Shown here in pieces: positions 6,035 to 14,819 of a stretch of DNA of 15,765 nt. Position 1 is the stretch's first letter. Each line of letters opens with the position of its first letter. Source of the stretch: an uncultured Lachnoclostridium sp. Lineage in GTDB: Bacteria; Bacillota; Clostridia; Lachnospirales; Lachnospiraceae. The position numbers and the translations under genes are program-made. Location of the stretch: the NCBI GenBank assembly GCA_948330435.1, contig CAOJBY010000047.1:1-15765 (forward strand), read 5' to 3'. The notes under the pieces were generated by a model. That model was not told the origin of the DNA, made no database searches, and was given only the letters and a program-made list of their open reading frames with translations.

Positions 6035-7169
6035 AATCTCCTCTTTCTGATGCATTTACCGCATCGCCCTGTTCTCGCTTCATCGCCAAAAGCAAATCCA
6101 CCATCCGGCCATAACTTTTTGTCCCCGCTTCCTGGGCATTGGCCTTTAAATAAACATCATTCACCTTGTCAGAAACCTCGGAGAGCGTTCCCCGATATGT
6201 ATCCCAGTACGCATTATGATCAAGAAGGTCCGCTATGGCCTGGTCACATAACTTCTCCCTCACTTCCCGAAAGGCCTCCGGATTTTGTGCAAACAGAGCA
6301 TTTCCACTATAGATATAAGCCAGAATACTTCCACTATAGCGAAATTCCGGCTCATCGGATGCCCTGCAGGCTAAGTAGGCTACAAAGTTTGCCTCATCCT
6401 CCCGCATAAATCCTTTCAAATGAGACAACTCATGGCAGATCGTAGAGGGCTTGTCCTGATCCGGCATCCCATTGTTATAATTCGCTTCCACTGTAAAAGG
6501 GCTGTACACTCCCTGGAGAAGCTGGCTGGATAAATACCATGTAGTAAGTACCGGCTTCGCCCTGGGATAGTAACCGCCAAGTTCCGGATATTCCAGTGCG
6601 GCCGCAGCCATGGCTCTTTTTGCCGTTTCCTGCGGTTCCGCTTTAAGCATACAATGGCCATGGCTGTCCAGTGCAATCTCCTCTGCTGCATTGTTGATCT
6701 CTTCCACCAGACTCTCGCAAAGTGCAATCAGTTCCTCCTCTGTAGACTCCTGTAAAGCAAACCCTGCTCTCTCAGAAAAAGGCAACCTATGATAATTTAT
6801 ACCACAGTTTAAAGTAAAAATGAGAAATATCAATATCAATGCCCGACTCAGAATCCCCAGCACCCATCTCAGTTTTAATTTTTTTATGAACATGCCGACA
6901 ATCACTGTCAGAATTAAAATCATACCAAAATAAAGTAAAATTTCAATAACAGAAAAGGGAAACATGGAACAAATTCTTCCCAGAGTTCCCACAAAAATTG
7001 GATACACATGAACTGCATACCATTCCGCAAACCCCGGCCACAGGCGTGCCATCAGATTTAAAATCAGGCTGATACAGAACAAACCACTCCAAAGGAGCAC
7101 TGTACGCTTCTTTGCATGTGGTTTGCTGCTCTTTTGTAAATGGGGTTTTAAAGTTCTTTTTTCAGGCAT
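6021..7169 (-). CDS. DUF3810 membrane protein with an HExxH zinc-peptidase motif
   Basis: The 382-residue protein starts with a basic tail (1-23) and has about three membrane helices (roughly 24-42, 72-96, 103-121), then a long domain probably outside the cell. That domain carries HELSH (His246, Glu247, His250) followed by REDEANF, where Glu259 could be the third zinc ligand, as in gluzincin-type metallopeptidases. This arrangement is typical of the DUF3810 family, whose substrates are not known to me. A peptidase acting at the membrane surface is inferred from the motif. It overlaps the 97-residue gene upstream by 22 bp and the Nudix gene downstream by 14 bp. The ribosome site is weak (GAGAGAGATCGA before ATG), so translational coupling is likely. 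Confidence 0.85.
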   Translation of the reverse strand: MPEKRTLKPHLQKSSKPHAKKRTVLLWSGLFCISLILNLMARLWPGFAEWYAVHVYPIFVGTLGRICSMFPFSVIEILLYFGMILILTVIVGMFIKKLKLRWVLGILSRALILIFLIFTLNCGINYHRLPFSERAGFALQESTEEELIALCESLVEEINNAAEEIALDSHGHCMLKAEPQETAKRAMAAAALEYPELGGYYPRAKPVLTTWYLSSQLLQGVYSPFTVEANYNNGMPDQDKPSTICHELSHLKGFMREDEANFVAYLACRASDEPEFRYSGSILAYIYSGNALFAQNPEAFREVREKLCDQAIADLLDHNAYWDTYRGTLSEVSDKVNDVYLKANAQEAGTKSYGRMVDLLLAMKREQGDAVNASERGDYGIY

Positions 7170-7441
7170 TCGATCTCTCTCTCGTATTCGTCTACCAGAA
7201 TCTCTTTTCTGGTAATCCCTTCACAGATAGGTGCAAGGGATTCATCCGCTGTTCCTGACTCCAGGTATTGTTCATAAATCATCTTTCCCAGATCCGCATA
7301 ATCCCGCTTAATCTCCCTCTCCAAATTGAAAATCTGATTCTTCAGCCTCGCTACCTCTACCAGTTCACCCGTCTTACGACTAACCGTATCTGCTGCCCCT
7401 GAAATCACTCTTCCAATATCATCAAATACTTCTTTGTTCAT
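7148..7441 (-). CDS. Small conserved coiled-coil protein of unknown function (97 aa)
   Basis: This soluble, charged protein has a predicted helix with heptad character from about residue 28 (VARLKNQIFNLEREIKRDYA) to 60 and a second helix at the C terminus. The pattern of a helical N-terminus, then LGKMIYEQY, then a final helix resembles the N-terminal part of clostridial proteins that often continue into a zinc ribbon; here no ribbon follows. No catalytic motif is seen. AAGGAG 9-10 bases before ATG 7441 supports the start. It overlaps the acyltransferase by 20 bp upstream and DUF3810 by 22 bp downstream, so it is almost certainly translated as part of the operon. Function unknown. Confidence 0.75.
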   Translation of the reverse strand: MNKEVFDDIGRVISGAADTVSRKTGELVEVARLKNQIFNLEREIKRDYADLGKMIYEQYLESGTADESLAPICEGITRKEILVDEYEREIECLKKEL

Positions 7442-8429
7442 CTTTAACTGCTCCTTTCTTTACTCGAAGCAATCCCTCTGCCAAAATCCAAGTGGCAACT
7501 CCCACCCACAGAGGCATCACCCATTGATATACCATATGATCATGAACCCCACCCAGATGTGCAAGGGCTTCTGTCACATCAAACACTATCATCTGCCAAA
7601 GATAAATATGCAGAGCCGTCTTCTCACCAATATGAGCCAACAGACTCCCTTTTCCAAAAGAGGGCTTCCATAATGCCAGCGAAAAGATTCCCATAGTCAT
7701 TAAAACACTCCCCAGGTACAACTCCCCTCCTCCTGACAGCAGCATCTCTCCCATAGAGAAAATGGATCCTGCCACCAAAAATCCCATAGAAATGCCAGGA
7801 TAAATTTTCAACCGTTTCTGCTTCTGCTCTCTGGCAAACCAATGTCCCAAAAGGAAAAACGGAAAACCTGTAAGCCAAAAATTCCGTACCCACAGAAAGG
7901 ATATTTCCCATCCTATAATAGATAATCCCTCTCCCAACAACAAGTTGGCGGCAAGGCAGACGAGAATCAACACATAGCACTGTTCCTGCCATCCTTTCTT
8001 TACTAAAGCCCAATAGAAAAAATAGCAATACAAAAGTGCTCCCAAAAACCAGAGATGTCCCATAAAAGGAGACTCATTCCAAAGCAACCATTGAATCAGC
8101 TTCTCCAGAGATAACAGTTCCAGAATTGACTCGAAAGACAGACTTTTTCCCCATAAAAGAGCAAGAAGTCTCCATAAAAAATAGACCCCATTAGCGATTA
8201 AGAACAGTGACCAGATTTTCCGAATACGCTGCTTAATTGTAGCCATCCCTTTTCCATAGGAAAAATACCCGCTGACCATAAAGAATAACGGAACCCCAAA
8301 TCTTGCCAGCCCATTCATCATACCACCCACCGGACTCGGAAAGCTGCAATGAATTAATACAACAGCAAAGGCTGCCATACCTTTCCATACATTCAAGCAA
8401 TGATTTTTATCATCCTCCGGCTTAGTCAT
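7422..8429 (-). CDS. Acyltransferase 3 family membrane protein
   Basis: The 335-residue integral membrane protein has about ten hydrophobic segments. The family signature is near the N terminus: NVWKGMAAFAVVLIHCSFP, where the His after the first helix is the conserved catalytic-site residue, then FGVPLFFMVSGYF. PF01757 members O-acylate sugars, peptidoglycan or lipids at the membrane, and a few do other work; the acceptor cannot be told here. The start at 8429 (MTKPEDDK) has GGAG 7 bases upstream and overlaps the ClpX-like stop by 8 bp; a GTG at 8456 further upstream has no ribosome site. It overlaps the next gene by 20 bp. Confidence 0.88.
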   Translation of the reverse strand: MTKPEDDKNHCLNVWKGMAAFAVVLIHCSFPSPVGGMMNGLARFGVPLFFMVSGYFSYGKGMATIKQRIRKIWSLFLIANGVYFLWRLLALLWGKSLSFESILELLSLEKLIQWLLWNESPFMGHLWFLGALLYCYFFYWALVKKGWQEQCYVLILVCLAANLLLGEGLSIIGWEISFLWVRNFWLTGFPFFLLGHWFAREQKQKRLKIYPGISMGFLVAGSIFSMGEMLLSGGGELYLGSVLMTMGIFSLALWKPSFGKGSLLAHIGEKTALHIYLWQMIVFDVTEALAHLGGVHDHMVYQWVMPLWVGVATWILAEGLLRVKKGAVKDEQRSI

Positions 8430-9837
8430 CCCGTTTCTCCAATTCAAGAACCCCACGCATGGTAATCACCGGCCCCCCCGTATGCTCAATATATTCCCGG
8501 GTAATGGTCACACGGCCAATATTATCATCCTTTGGAATCTCATACATAATATCCAGCATAAATTCCTCAATGATAGCCCTGAGGGCCCTTGCTCCCGTAT
8601 CTTTCTCCATAGCTTTTTCTGCTATGGCTTCCAGAGCACCCTCATTAAATTCCAGCTGTACCTCATCCAAAGCCAGCAGCTTCTGATACTGCTTGAGGAT
8701 TGCATTCTTTGGCTCTTTCAGAATCCGCACCAACATGTCTTTTGTAAGGCTTTCCAGTGAGAATATAATGGGCATCCTGCCCAAAAATTCCGGAATCATG
8801 CCAAAGTTCCGTAAATCCTCAACGGTTACTTTCTGCAGCAGATTCTTTTCTTTATCATATTTATCCTTTAAATCCGCCTGAAATCCCATGGAAGATTTTT
8901 TATTCAGCCTTTCCTTAATCACATTCTCCAGTTCCGGAAAGGCTCCGCCGCAGATAAAGAGAATGTTTCGTGTATTTACGGTAGTCAGGGGCACCATGGC
9001 ATTCTTGCTGTTAGCCCCTACAGGCACCTCAACTTCCGCACCCTCCAAAAGCTTCAGCATCCCCTGCTGCACGGATTCTCCACTTACATCCCTGTGATGA
9101 GTATCCTTTTTCTTGGCAATCTTATCAATTTCATCAATAAATACGATTCCCCGCTCGGCCTTTTCCACATCATTATCAGCCGCTGCCAGAAGCTTGGACA
9201 GCACACTCTCAATATCATCACCAATATATCCGGCCTCCGTAAGAGAGGTTGCATCCGCAATGGCCAAAGGCACATCCAAAAGCCTTGCCAATGTCTTTAC
9301 CAGATATGTCTTTCCGCTTCCCGTAGGCCCAATCATCAGCATATTGGACTTCTCTATCTCAATCTCATCCTGGGTCCCTGTGGCCACACGCTTGTAGTGA
9401 TTGTAAACCGCCACGGACATGACTTTCTTGGCATACTCCTGGCCAATCACATATTCATCTAGGCTGGCCTTAATCTTATGAGGAGCAGGAATGCTTCGGA
9501 TATCCAGTTCCTTTACCGGCTCTTTTTCTTTCGGTTTCTTCTTCTTTACTTTCTGTCTCTGAGGAATCATATTCTGCAGATCCGCCAGGTTAATAAAACT
9601 AAGACCCGGGATTTTGGAAAAATCCTGATTGCCGTTCTGGAAAGTATCCATGGTTTTCTGCATACATTCAGAACAGATACAGATTCCCTTTGCAAGCGTA
9701 ATCAGCTTTCCCATCTTACTCTCCGGCCTGTGACAAAGAAAACAGACATCCTCATAATCATTGTCTTTCTCGTCTTCCTGCCCCTGGTCTTTTGTTTCTT
9801 CTACTTCAACCTCTTCCAAATAATCTTTTTCGTCCAT
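8422..9837 (-). CDS. clpX: ClpX-family AAA+ unfoldase, divergent paralogue
   Basis: ClpX unfolds tagged proteins with ATP and feeds them to ClpP. Order in the 471-residue protein: an acidic N-tail, a C4 zinc finger (Cys32, Cys35, Cys55, Cys58), a basic linker (96-108), Walker A GPTGSGKT (170-177), the pore loop GYIG (203-206), Walker B VFIDEID (232-238), MGF at 317-319 where the ClpP-docking IGF loop sits, and sensor 2 GARALR (415-420). The RKH motif that recognises ssrA-type tags is replaced by SKN (277-279), and the loop before RDVSGE is about two residues short. It is probably a second ClpX with its own substrates that can still dock on ClpP; the housekeeping clpX would lie elsewhere with clpP. 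GGAG 7 bases before ATG 9837 sets the start; the 16-codon extension to 9885 runs into the promoter. It leads a five-gene overlapping operon. Confidence 0.88.
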   Translation of the reverse strand: MDEKDYLEEVEVEETKDQGQEDEKDNDYEDVCFLCHRPESKMGKLITLAKGICICSECMQKTMDTFQNGNQDFSKIPGLSFINLADLQNMIPQRQKVKKKKPKEKEPVKELDIRSIPAPHKIKASLDEYVIGQEYAKKVMSVAVYNHYKRVATGTQDEIEIEKSNMLMIGPTGSGKTYLVKTLARLLDVPLAIADATSLTEAGYIGDDIESVLSKLLAAADNDVEKAERGIVFIDEIDKIAKKKDTHHRDVSGESVQQGMLKLLEGAEVEVPVGANSKNAMVPLTTVNTRNILFICGGAFPELENVIKERLNKKSSMGFQADLKDKYDKEKNLLQKVTVEDLRNFGMIPEFLGRMPIIFSLESLTKDMLVRILKEPKNAILKQYQKLLALDEVQLEFNEGALEAIAEKAMEKDTGARALRAIIEEFMLDIMYEIPKDDNIGRVTITREYIEHTGGPVITMRGVLELEKRDD

Positions 9838-9856
9838 ACATCCACTCCTTTTCCTG

Positions 9857-9885
9857 AGTATATCATAGATTCGAAAAAAGACCAA
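9857..9885 (-). promoter_or_regulatory. Promoter of the ClpX-led operon
   Basis: On the minus strand TTGGTC (9885-9880) and TATACT (9862-9857) are 17 bp apart. The -35 lies inside the 3' arm of the htrA terminator. Transcription would start near 9850, about 13 bases before the ATG, leaving a leader just long enough for the ribosome site. Confidence 0.55.
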
Positions 9886-9927
9886 GCACCGGGAAAAAAA
9901 TACCTGATTTTCCCGGTGTCCGATCTT
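9874..9927 (-). terminator. Strong terminator of the htrA gene
   Basis: On the minus strand an 11-bp stem (CACCGGGAAAA, 9918-9908, with 9897-9887) is topped by a 10-nt loop. It is extended across a 3-nt internal bulge by AAGATC (9927-9922) with GGTCTT (9883-9878), and followed by a run of six T (9879-9874). It ends the htrA transcript and isolates the ClpX-led operon. Confidence 0.88.
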
Positions 9928-9970
9928 TATTACATCCGTACTGACTTTTCCTGCCCGTATATCACTCTGT

Positions 9971-11374
9971 CTAAGAAGCCGCTTCCACTTCTTCCTTGCT
10001 GCTCAAGGTTACGGTAACCGTCTTCTCCACATATTCTCCATTTTCCGATGACATTACCGTTACTTCCACGGACTCTCCTGCCTCATAATACTGCAAGCGT
10101 TCCCGAAGAGAATCGTAACTGCTCACGCCGATTCCATCAAACCTGGTAAGAATATCTCCTTTTTTCAGTCCGGCCTTATCTGCCGCACATCCACTTACCA
10201 CGGACTTCAGGTAAATACCTACCGGCATATCATACTGCTTGGAGATCTCCTCCGTCACATCCTGACAATTAATTCCTAAGTATCCTATCTTATCCGCATC
10301 TACCTCCGGACGAATGGTCATGGTCTTCAAATCACCGATGATTCCCTCCACATCTGAGATGGGAATGGCATACCCCACACCCTCAACATACTCCGATGAA
10401 AACTTGGCCTCATTGATTCCGATGACCTCTCCCTCCATATTCAGCAGAGCTCCGCCGCTGTTACCCGGGTTAATGGCTGCGTCCGTCTGAATCAGGCTGT
10501 TGTTCAAAAGGCTTCCGTCATCATTCTGCAAGGTTACTTCCCGATTCAGGGCACTGATGATTCCTGTGGTTACGGACTGACCGTAGCCCAGTGCATTGCC
10601 GATGGCCACTACCTGCTCACCTACCTTGAGCTCTGAGGAATCACCAATGGTTGCAACCTTAATCTCACTTAAGGTTTCCGCCGGAATATCTTTTAAGGGT
10701 ACCGCAATCACTCCCACATCCTTAGATGCATCCGTACCTTTGATCTGGGCCTCCACCGCACTTGCTCCGTCCTTGCCTTCATCTACACTAAATAAAACCG
10801 TCAGATTTGTGGCTCCTGCAATCACATGATTGTTTGTAACGATCAGAAGCTCTGTCTCATTCTGCCCAATTACAATTCCCGTGCCTGTAGAGGTTTGTTC
10901 TCTCTGCTGAGGCATATTGTACCAGCCAAAGCCCCAAAAGCTCTCTACCTCCCGTATGCTTACGTTGGTGATCGCTACCAGTGAAGGCATACAGTCCTGT
11001 ACAATCGTAGTTACATCCCTGCCCGTGGGTGTCTGGATTCCGCCGGTTATCTGAGGCTCTACTGTCTTTTCAAGTTCCGGTACGACAGAGGGCTCCTCCT
11101 GTGCCACTGCAGCCGCATCCTCCTCTCGCAGCTTGCCTCCCACATAGTTGGTTGCCTGAAAAGCCACACTTGCTACAATGCCAAATACCAAAGCCACACA
11201 GACCACTTTCATCATCAGCCTTGGAAAGCTTTTCTTCTTTTTAACCGGAACCTCTCCAATGGTTCTGTGCCCGGTTCCTGACCCAATATTGTCCTGATAA
11301 AAGGGGCCACTGTATCTGTACTCACTTGATGAACTCTTATCGGAATCCGAACTTCCACTGCCATATTCATACAT
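9971..11374 (-). CDS. htrA: HtrA/DegP-type membrane-anchored serine protease with PDZ domain
   Basis: This envelope quality-control protease cuts misfolded exported proteins. In order over 467 residues: a Ser/Gly-rich cytoplasmic tail (1-50) ending in KKKK, one membrane helix (about 54-76), an acidic Pro-rich linker, a trypsin-like domain with the triad His183 (TNNHVIAGA), Asp219 (KDVGVIAV) and Ser306 (NPGNSGGAL), and one PDZ domain (about 365-455, with ADKAGLKKGDIL). Length and layout match Gram-positive HtrA. ATG 11374 has AAGGAG about 9 bases upstream; a GTG at 11410 in frame lies before that ribosome site. It lies 151 bp downstream of the kinase gene with its own possible promoter and ends at a strong terminator. 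A link to the kinase is only positional. Confidence 0.94.
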   Translation of the reverse strand: MYEYGSGSSDSDKSSSSEYRYSGPFYQDNIGSGTGHRTIGEVPVKKKKSFPRLMMKVVCVALVFGIVASVAFQATNYVGGKLREEDAAAVAQEEPSVVPELEKTVEPQITGGIQTPTGRDVTTIVQDCMPSLVAITNVSIREVESFWGFGWYNMPQQREQTSTGTGIVIGQNETELLIVTNNHVIAGATNLTVLFSVDEGKDGASAVEAQIKGTDASKDVGVIAVPLKDIPAETLSEIKVATIGDSSELKVGEQVVAIGNALGYGQSVTTGIISALNREVTLQNDDGSLLNNSLIQTDAAINPGNSGGALLNMEGEVIGINEAKFSSEYVEGVGYAIPISDVEGIIGDLKTMTIRPEVDADKIGYLGINCQDVTEEISKQYDMPVGIYLKSVVSGCAADKAGLKKGDILTRFDGIGVSSYDSLRERLQYYEAGESVEVTVMSSENGEYVEKTVTVTLSSKEEVEAAS

Positions 11375-11459
11375 AAGCCAAAACTCCTTCCTTGGTACAT
11401 CTCTCTCCACATTTTTAAGTTATTTTTGTTAAACTTACGCCAATATAAATTCTATTTAT

Positions 11460-11488
11460 ACTTTAGTCTAGCAACAAATTGTGTTCAA
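11460..11488 (-). promoter_or_regulatory. Possible htrA promoter
   Basis: In the AT-rich gap between the kinase stop and htrA, TTGAAC (11488-11483) and TAAAGT (11465-11460) are 17 bp apart on the minus strand, each matching the consensus at four of six positions. No clear terminator for the kinase gene is visible in the gap, so htrA may also be reached by read-through. I found no obvious operator for a heat- or secretion-stress regulator. Confidence 0.35.
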
Positions 11489-11525
11489 AATGTGATCAGA
11501 AAATGAAATGTTTATGATTCTGGCT

Positions 11526-14500
11526 TTAATTCAATACACGGTTTAGCGTATCTAACAGATTTTTTATATCAATGGGCTTTGCAATATGACCATTCATACC
11601 GCATCTTACAGCTTCCTGCTTATCCTCCTCAAAGGCATTGGCCGTCATAGCCAGAATTGGTATGGATGCCAACTCTTTCTTCCCAATCTCCCGAATGATT
11701 TTAGTGGCTTCATAGCCGTTCATCACCGGCATCTGTACATCCATCAGCACAAGCAAATAATGGCCCGGCTCTGAATTTTTCAGCATATCCACAGCAATCT
11801 GTCCATTGTCCGCAACGTCAACCGTAAATCCGGCATCCTCCAGGATTGCAACGGCAATTTCCTGATTTAACTCATTATCCTCGGCAAGAAGAATACGTCC
11901 CCTGCGATCACTCTTTACCGCCAGGTCCTTTTCTTTATTCTCCTTCTCTTCCCGTTCCTCCACGCTTACAATGGACTGCAGGCAACTTCTAAGCTCTGAC
12001 ATGAACAAAGGCTTGCTGCAAAATGCAGTAACACCTGCCTCCTTCGCCTCATCCTCAATATCCGCCCAGTCATAGGCCGTCAAAACAATCACGGGAACGT
12101 CTTCGCCCATTTCCTTGCGAATTCTCCGGGCAACCTCAACTCCATTCATATCTGGCAGCAGCCAGTCAACAATATAGACACAATAAGTGTCCTCACGCAT
12201 CACTGCCTGACGGGTCCGGAGGATAGCCTCCTTTCCGGACAAAGTCCATTCTGCCCTCATTCCAATCTGTCCAAGCATATAGGATACACTGTCACAGGTA
12301 TTGAAATCGTCATCTACCACCAGTGCCCGGCAATTCTTAAGCTCCGGAATCTCCTGAGGTTCCTTTATTGCTTCTTTATGGAGACGGAAAGTGAAAGAAA
12401 CCTTAACCTCCGTACCCACTCCCAGTTCACTCTTCACATGGATCGTGCCATCCATCATATCCACAATATTTTTGGTGATTGCCATTCCAAGTCCGGTTCC
12501 CTGAATTCCACTGGTGGTGGAGTTCTTTTCCCTTTCAAAGGGCTCAAAAATATGAGATACAAATTCCTCACTCATTCCAATGCCTGTGTCACGAATACAA
12601 AATTCATAGCTGGCCTTGCCAACCGGAGCACCTGTCTTTTCCGTAACCCTCACACTGATGATCCCACCTGCCGTGGTATATTTTACCGCATTGCCCAGCA
12701 GATTCAAAAGTACCTGATTAAGACGCAACTTATCACAGTAAATATCCTCATTATAGACGTCTACCGCATCCATATACAGTTCAAGCTGCTTTGCACGAAT
12801 GTCCGCCTGAAGAATATTGCGAAGCTCATGAAGAATATCAGGCAGGCGGCATGGCTTCTCCTCCAGATGCATCTTGCCACTTTCAATACGGCTCATATCC
12901 AGAACATCGTTAATGAGACTCAGCAAATGATTTCCTGAGGTCATAATCTTATTCAGATATTCCGCCACACGTTCTTTCTGCTCAATATGGGTAATTGCCA
13001 GGGCCGTAAATCCTACAATCGCATTCATAGGCGTGCGGATGTCATGGGACATGTTGGAAAGGAATACACTTTTCGCTTTACTGGCTCGATTCGCCTGTAA
13101 CAGTGCATCCTCCAAAAGATTTTTCTGCTCCATCTCATGCCGGATTTCCTCATCCACGCTGTGAACTCCCAAAACAATACCGTGACTGCCTTTCCACTCT
13201 CCCGCACGCACAATTTTTATCTGGAAATATTTCATTTCTCCATTTAAAACCGCACGATAATTTACATAATATTGATTCTTTTCCGACAGTCCGTCTTTGA
13301 GTCCGTCTACGGACATGACTTTCCGCAGCATCTCTTTATCTTCTTCGTATACGAATTGATCTATGTAACGCCCCATGCTCCTTTCCAGGGTAAATTCCTC
13401 GTCAAACACAGTTCCGAAAACCGGATCCTCTCCATTCTCCAGACGAAGCGGCATTCCCTTTCCCGTATCCAGGTCAAAGAAGCAGGCTACATTATAATCA
13501 ATGGTCAGTGCATGCAGAAGTTCCATGTGACGCCGCTCGTTCTCAGTCTCTTTGAGTTTCTGGGCCGTGTAATCCAGGAGGAATCTCTGGTAAAGAAGCT
13601 CTCCGTTCTCTCTAATGATCTTGATGTTGCCCATCACATGGCGAATCTCCCCCTCTCTGGGGCAGACCCGGTATTCTACGCTGACGCTGTCTCCCTCTTT
13701 TTTCAACTCCCGGATACAGGCTCGCAGCTTCTCCTTATCCTCCTCCATGACGGTTGCCGCTATCAGGTCAAAGCCGTCCGCCTGCATCTCCTTGGCGGAA
13801 TCGTAACCCAATATCTCCAGAGCTGCACGATTGATGCTTCTGATCTGGGTGCCGTCCATCGTGTGGCACATGATTCCACAGTCCATTGTGGTAAAAATCG
13901 TCTCCAGGGTCTGGTTCTTGGCTATGATCTCCCTCTCATAGGCCCGCTCCTGGGTCACGTCAATGGCAACGCCCACGGTTCCCATAACGCTGCCGTCCAG
14001 ATCATACAGCGGGGATTTGTAGGTGGTGAGAAGCTTTGTTCCGTCTCCGGCCTGAACCACTTCCTCGGACACACAGGTTTCCCTTTTTGTCATGACGATC
14101 CGCTCGGACTCGATACAGGCCGGATCGTCCTGCTCCACATCCCAGATATAGGCATGGCCCCGGCCCTGTACCTGCTCCTTGGTTTTGTTGACGGTCTTAC
14201 AGAAACTGTTATTGACTTTCTCATGAATGCCATCCTTAGTCTTATACCAGATCAAATTGGGCACATTGTCAATGGTGGCATCCAGATAATGGCTGGCCTG
14301 CCACAGATCCTTGCTCAGCTTACAGCTCTGCTGCCACCGTAAAAATCGAAACTGTGCCTCCTCCTCTGACATAGGCATCATCCAGATGTCCCTGATATCC
14401 TTAAGAAAGTCTGAAAGAACTTCTATCCGACCCGGTTCTGCAAGTAATATCAGCTCTGACTCTTTTTTCTTGTTCGAAATCAGAGTCCCCAAAAGTTCCC

Positions 14501-14681
14501 TTTCAGCCCCGCCCTGCATCCCGGCAATGATCACATCGGCCCCTGCTGTCAAGGCAGTCTTTGGAGTCCGGCTTTCCAAAAAGGTATGGGTAAAGTTCTC
14601 AAGCGGAGACATCTCCTTTATGGTTTCAAATACTTTACAGGAATCGCCCATCAGATAGAGCTTAAGATGGCATTGGTACAT
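11526..14681 (-). CDS. Soluble PAS hybrid sensor histidine kinase with two receiver domains
   Basis: In order over 1051 residues: an N-terminal domain (1-115) resembling a receiver fold without clear phosphorylation residues; a PAS domain with PAC (about 131-247, ending VGVAIDVTQER); a second PAS (255-375); a third PAS-like segment (385-510); HisKA with His546 (FLSNMSHDIRTPMNAI); HATPase_c with N-box Asn664, DTGIGM (698-703) and GTGLGM (728-733); receiver 1 with Asp839 (IVDWLLPDMNG) and Lys890; receiver 2 with Asp981 (LMDVQMPVMNG) and Lys1035. There is no membrane helix and no HPt domain, so it senses an internal signal, and phosphate must leave by another protein or the receivers may act as allosteric or sink domains. 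No separate response regulator is next to it. The start has a purine-rich AGGGGGAAGAAGAA before ATG. Confidence 0.92.
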   Translation of the reverse strand: MYQCHLKLYLMGDSCKVFETIKEMSPLENFTHTFLESRTPKTALTAGADVIIAGMQGGAERELLGTLISNKKKESELILLAEPGRIEVLSDFLKDIRDIWMMPMSEEEAQFRFLRWQQSCKLSKDLWQASHYLDATIDNVPNLIWYKTKDGIHEKVNNSFCKTVNKTKEQVQGRGHAYIWDVEQDDPACIESERIVMTKRETCVSEEVVQAGDGTKLLTTYKSPLYDLDGSVMGTVGVAIDVTQERAYEREIIAKNQTLETIFTTMDCGIMCHTMDGTQIRSINRAALEILGYDSAKEMQADGFDLIAATVMEEDKEKLRACIRELKKEGDSVSVEYRVCPREGEIRHVMGNIKIIRENGELLYQRFLLDYTAQKLKETENERRHMELLHALTIDYNVACFFDLDTGKGMPLRLENGEDPVFGTVFDEEFTLERSMGRYIDQFVYEEDKEMLRKVMSVDGLKDGLSEKNQYYVNYRAVLNGEMKYFQIKIVRAGEWKGSHGIVLGVHSVDEEIRHEMEQKNLLEDALLQANRASKAKSVFLSNMSHDIRTPMNAIVGFTALAITHIEQKERVAEYLNKIMTSGNHLLSLINDVLDMSRIESGKMHLEEKPCRLPDILHELRNILQADIRAKQLELYMDAVDVYNEDIYCDKLRLNQVLLNLLGNAVKYTTAGGIISVRVTEKTGAPVGKASYEFCIRDTGIGMSEEFVSHIFEPFEREKNSTTSGIQGTGLGMAITKNIVDMMDGTIHVKSELGVGTEVKVSFTFRLHKEAIKEPQEIPELKNCRALVVDDDFNTCDSVSYMLGQIGMRAEWTLSGKEAILRTRQAVMREDTYCVYIVDWLLPDMNGVEVARRIRKEMGEDVPVIVLTAYDWADIEDEAKEAGVTAFCSKPLFMSELRSCLQSIVSVEEREEKENKEKDLAVKSDRRGRILLAEDNELNQEIAVAILEDAGFTVDVADNGQIAVDMLKNSEPGHYLLVLMDVQMPVMNGYEATKIIREIGKKELASIPILAMTANAFEEDKQEAVRCGMNGHIAKPIDIKNLLDTLNRVLN

Positions 14682-14730
14682 TTCTTCTTCCCCCTGTGCT
14701 TTGCAAGTAATAATGTAGTCATTCTATACT

Positions 14731-14759
14731 ATCATACTGTATTTTGGCGTTTCGATCAA
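14731..14759 (-). promoter_or_regulatory. Promoter of the hybrid kinase gene
   Basis: TTGATC (14759-14754) and TATGAT (14736-14731) are 17 bp apart on the minus strand, with transcription predicted near 14724, about 45 bases before the ATG. Upstream lies an AT-rich, T-run-rich stretch (14760-14820) that borders the mobile-element remnants. Confidence 0.65.
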
Positions 14760-14819
14760 TATAAGAAACAAAAAAGGGATATCAAAAAATAAAGACTTTT
14801 CACAAAATAAAACATCTTG

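Noticed and set aside
9094..9462. Plus-strand open frames opposite the ClpX-like gene
   Set aside because: The minus frame carries Walker A, Walker B and pore loop across the same bases. The plus frames show no protein-like features.
13272..14342. Long plus-strand open frame (356 codons) opposite the kinase gene
   Set aside because: It is antisense to the PAS region of a clear kinase, with no recognisable motif and no promoter.
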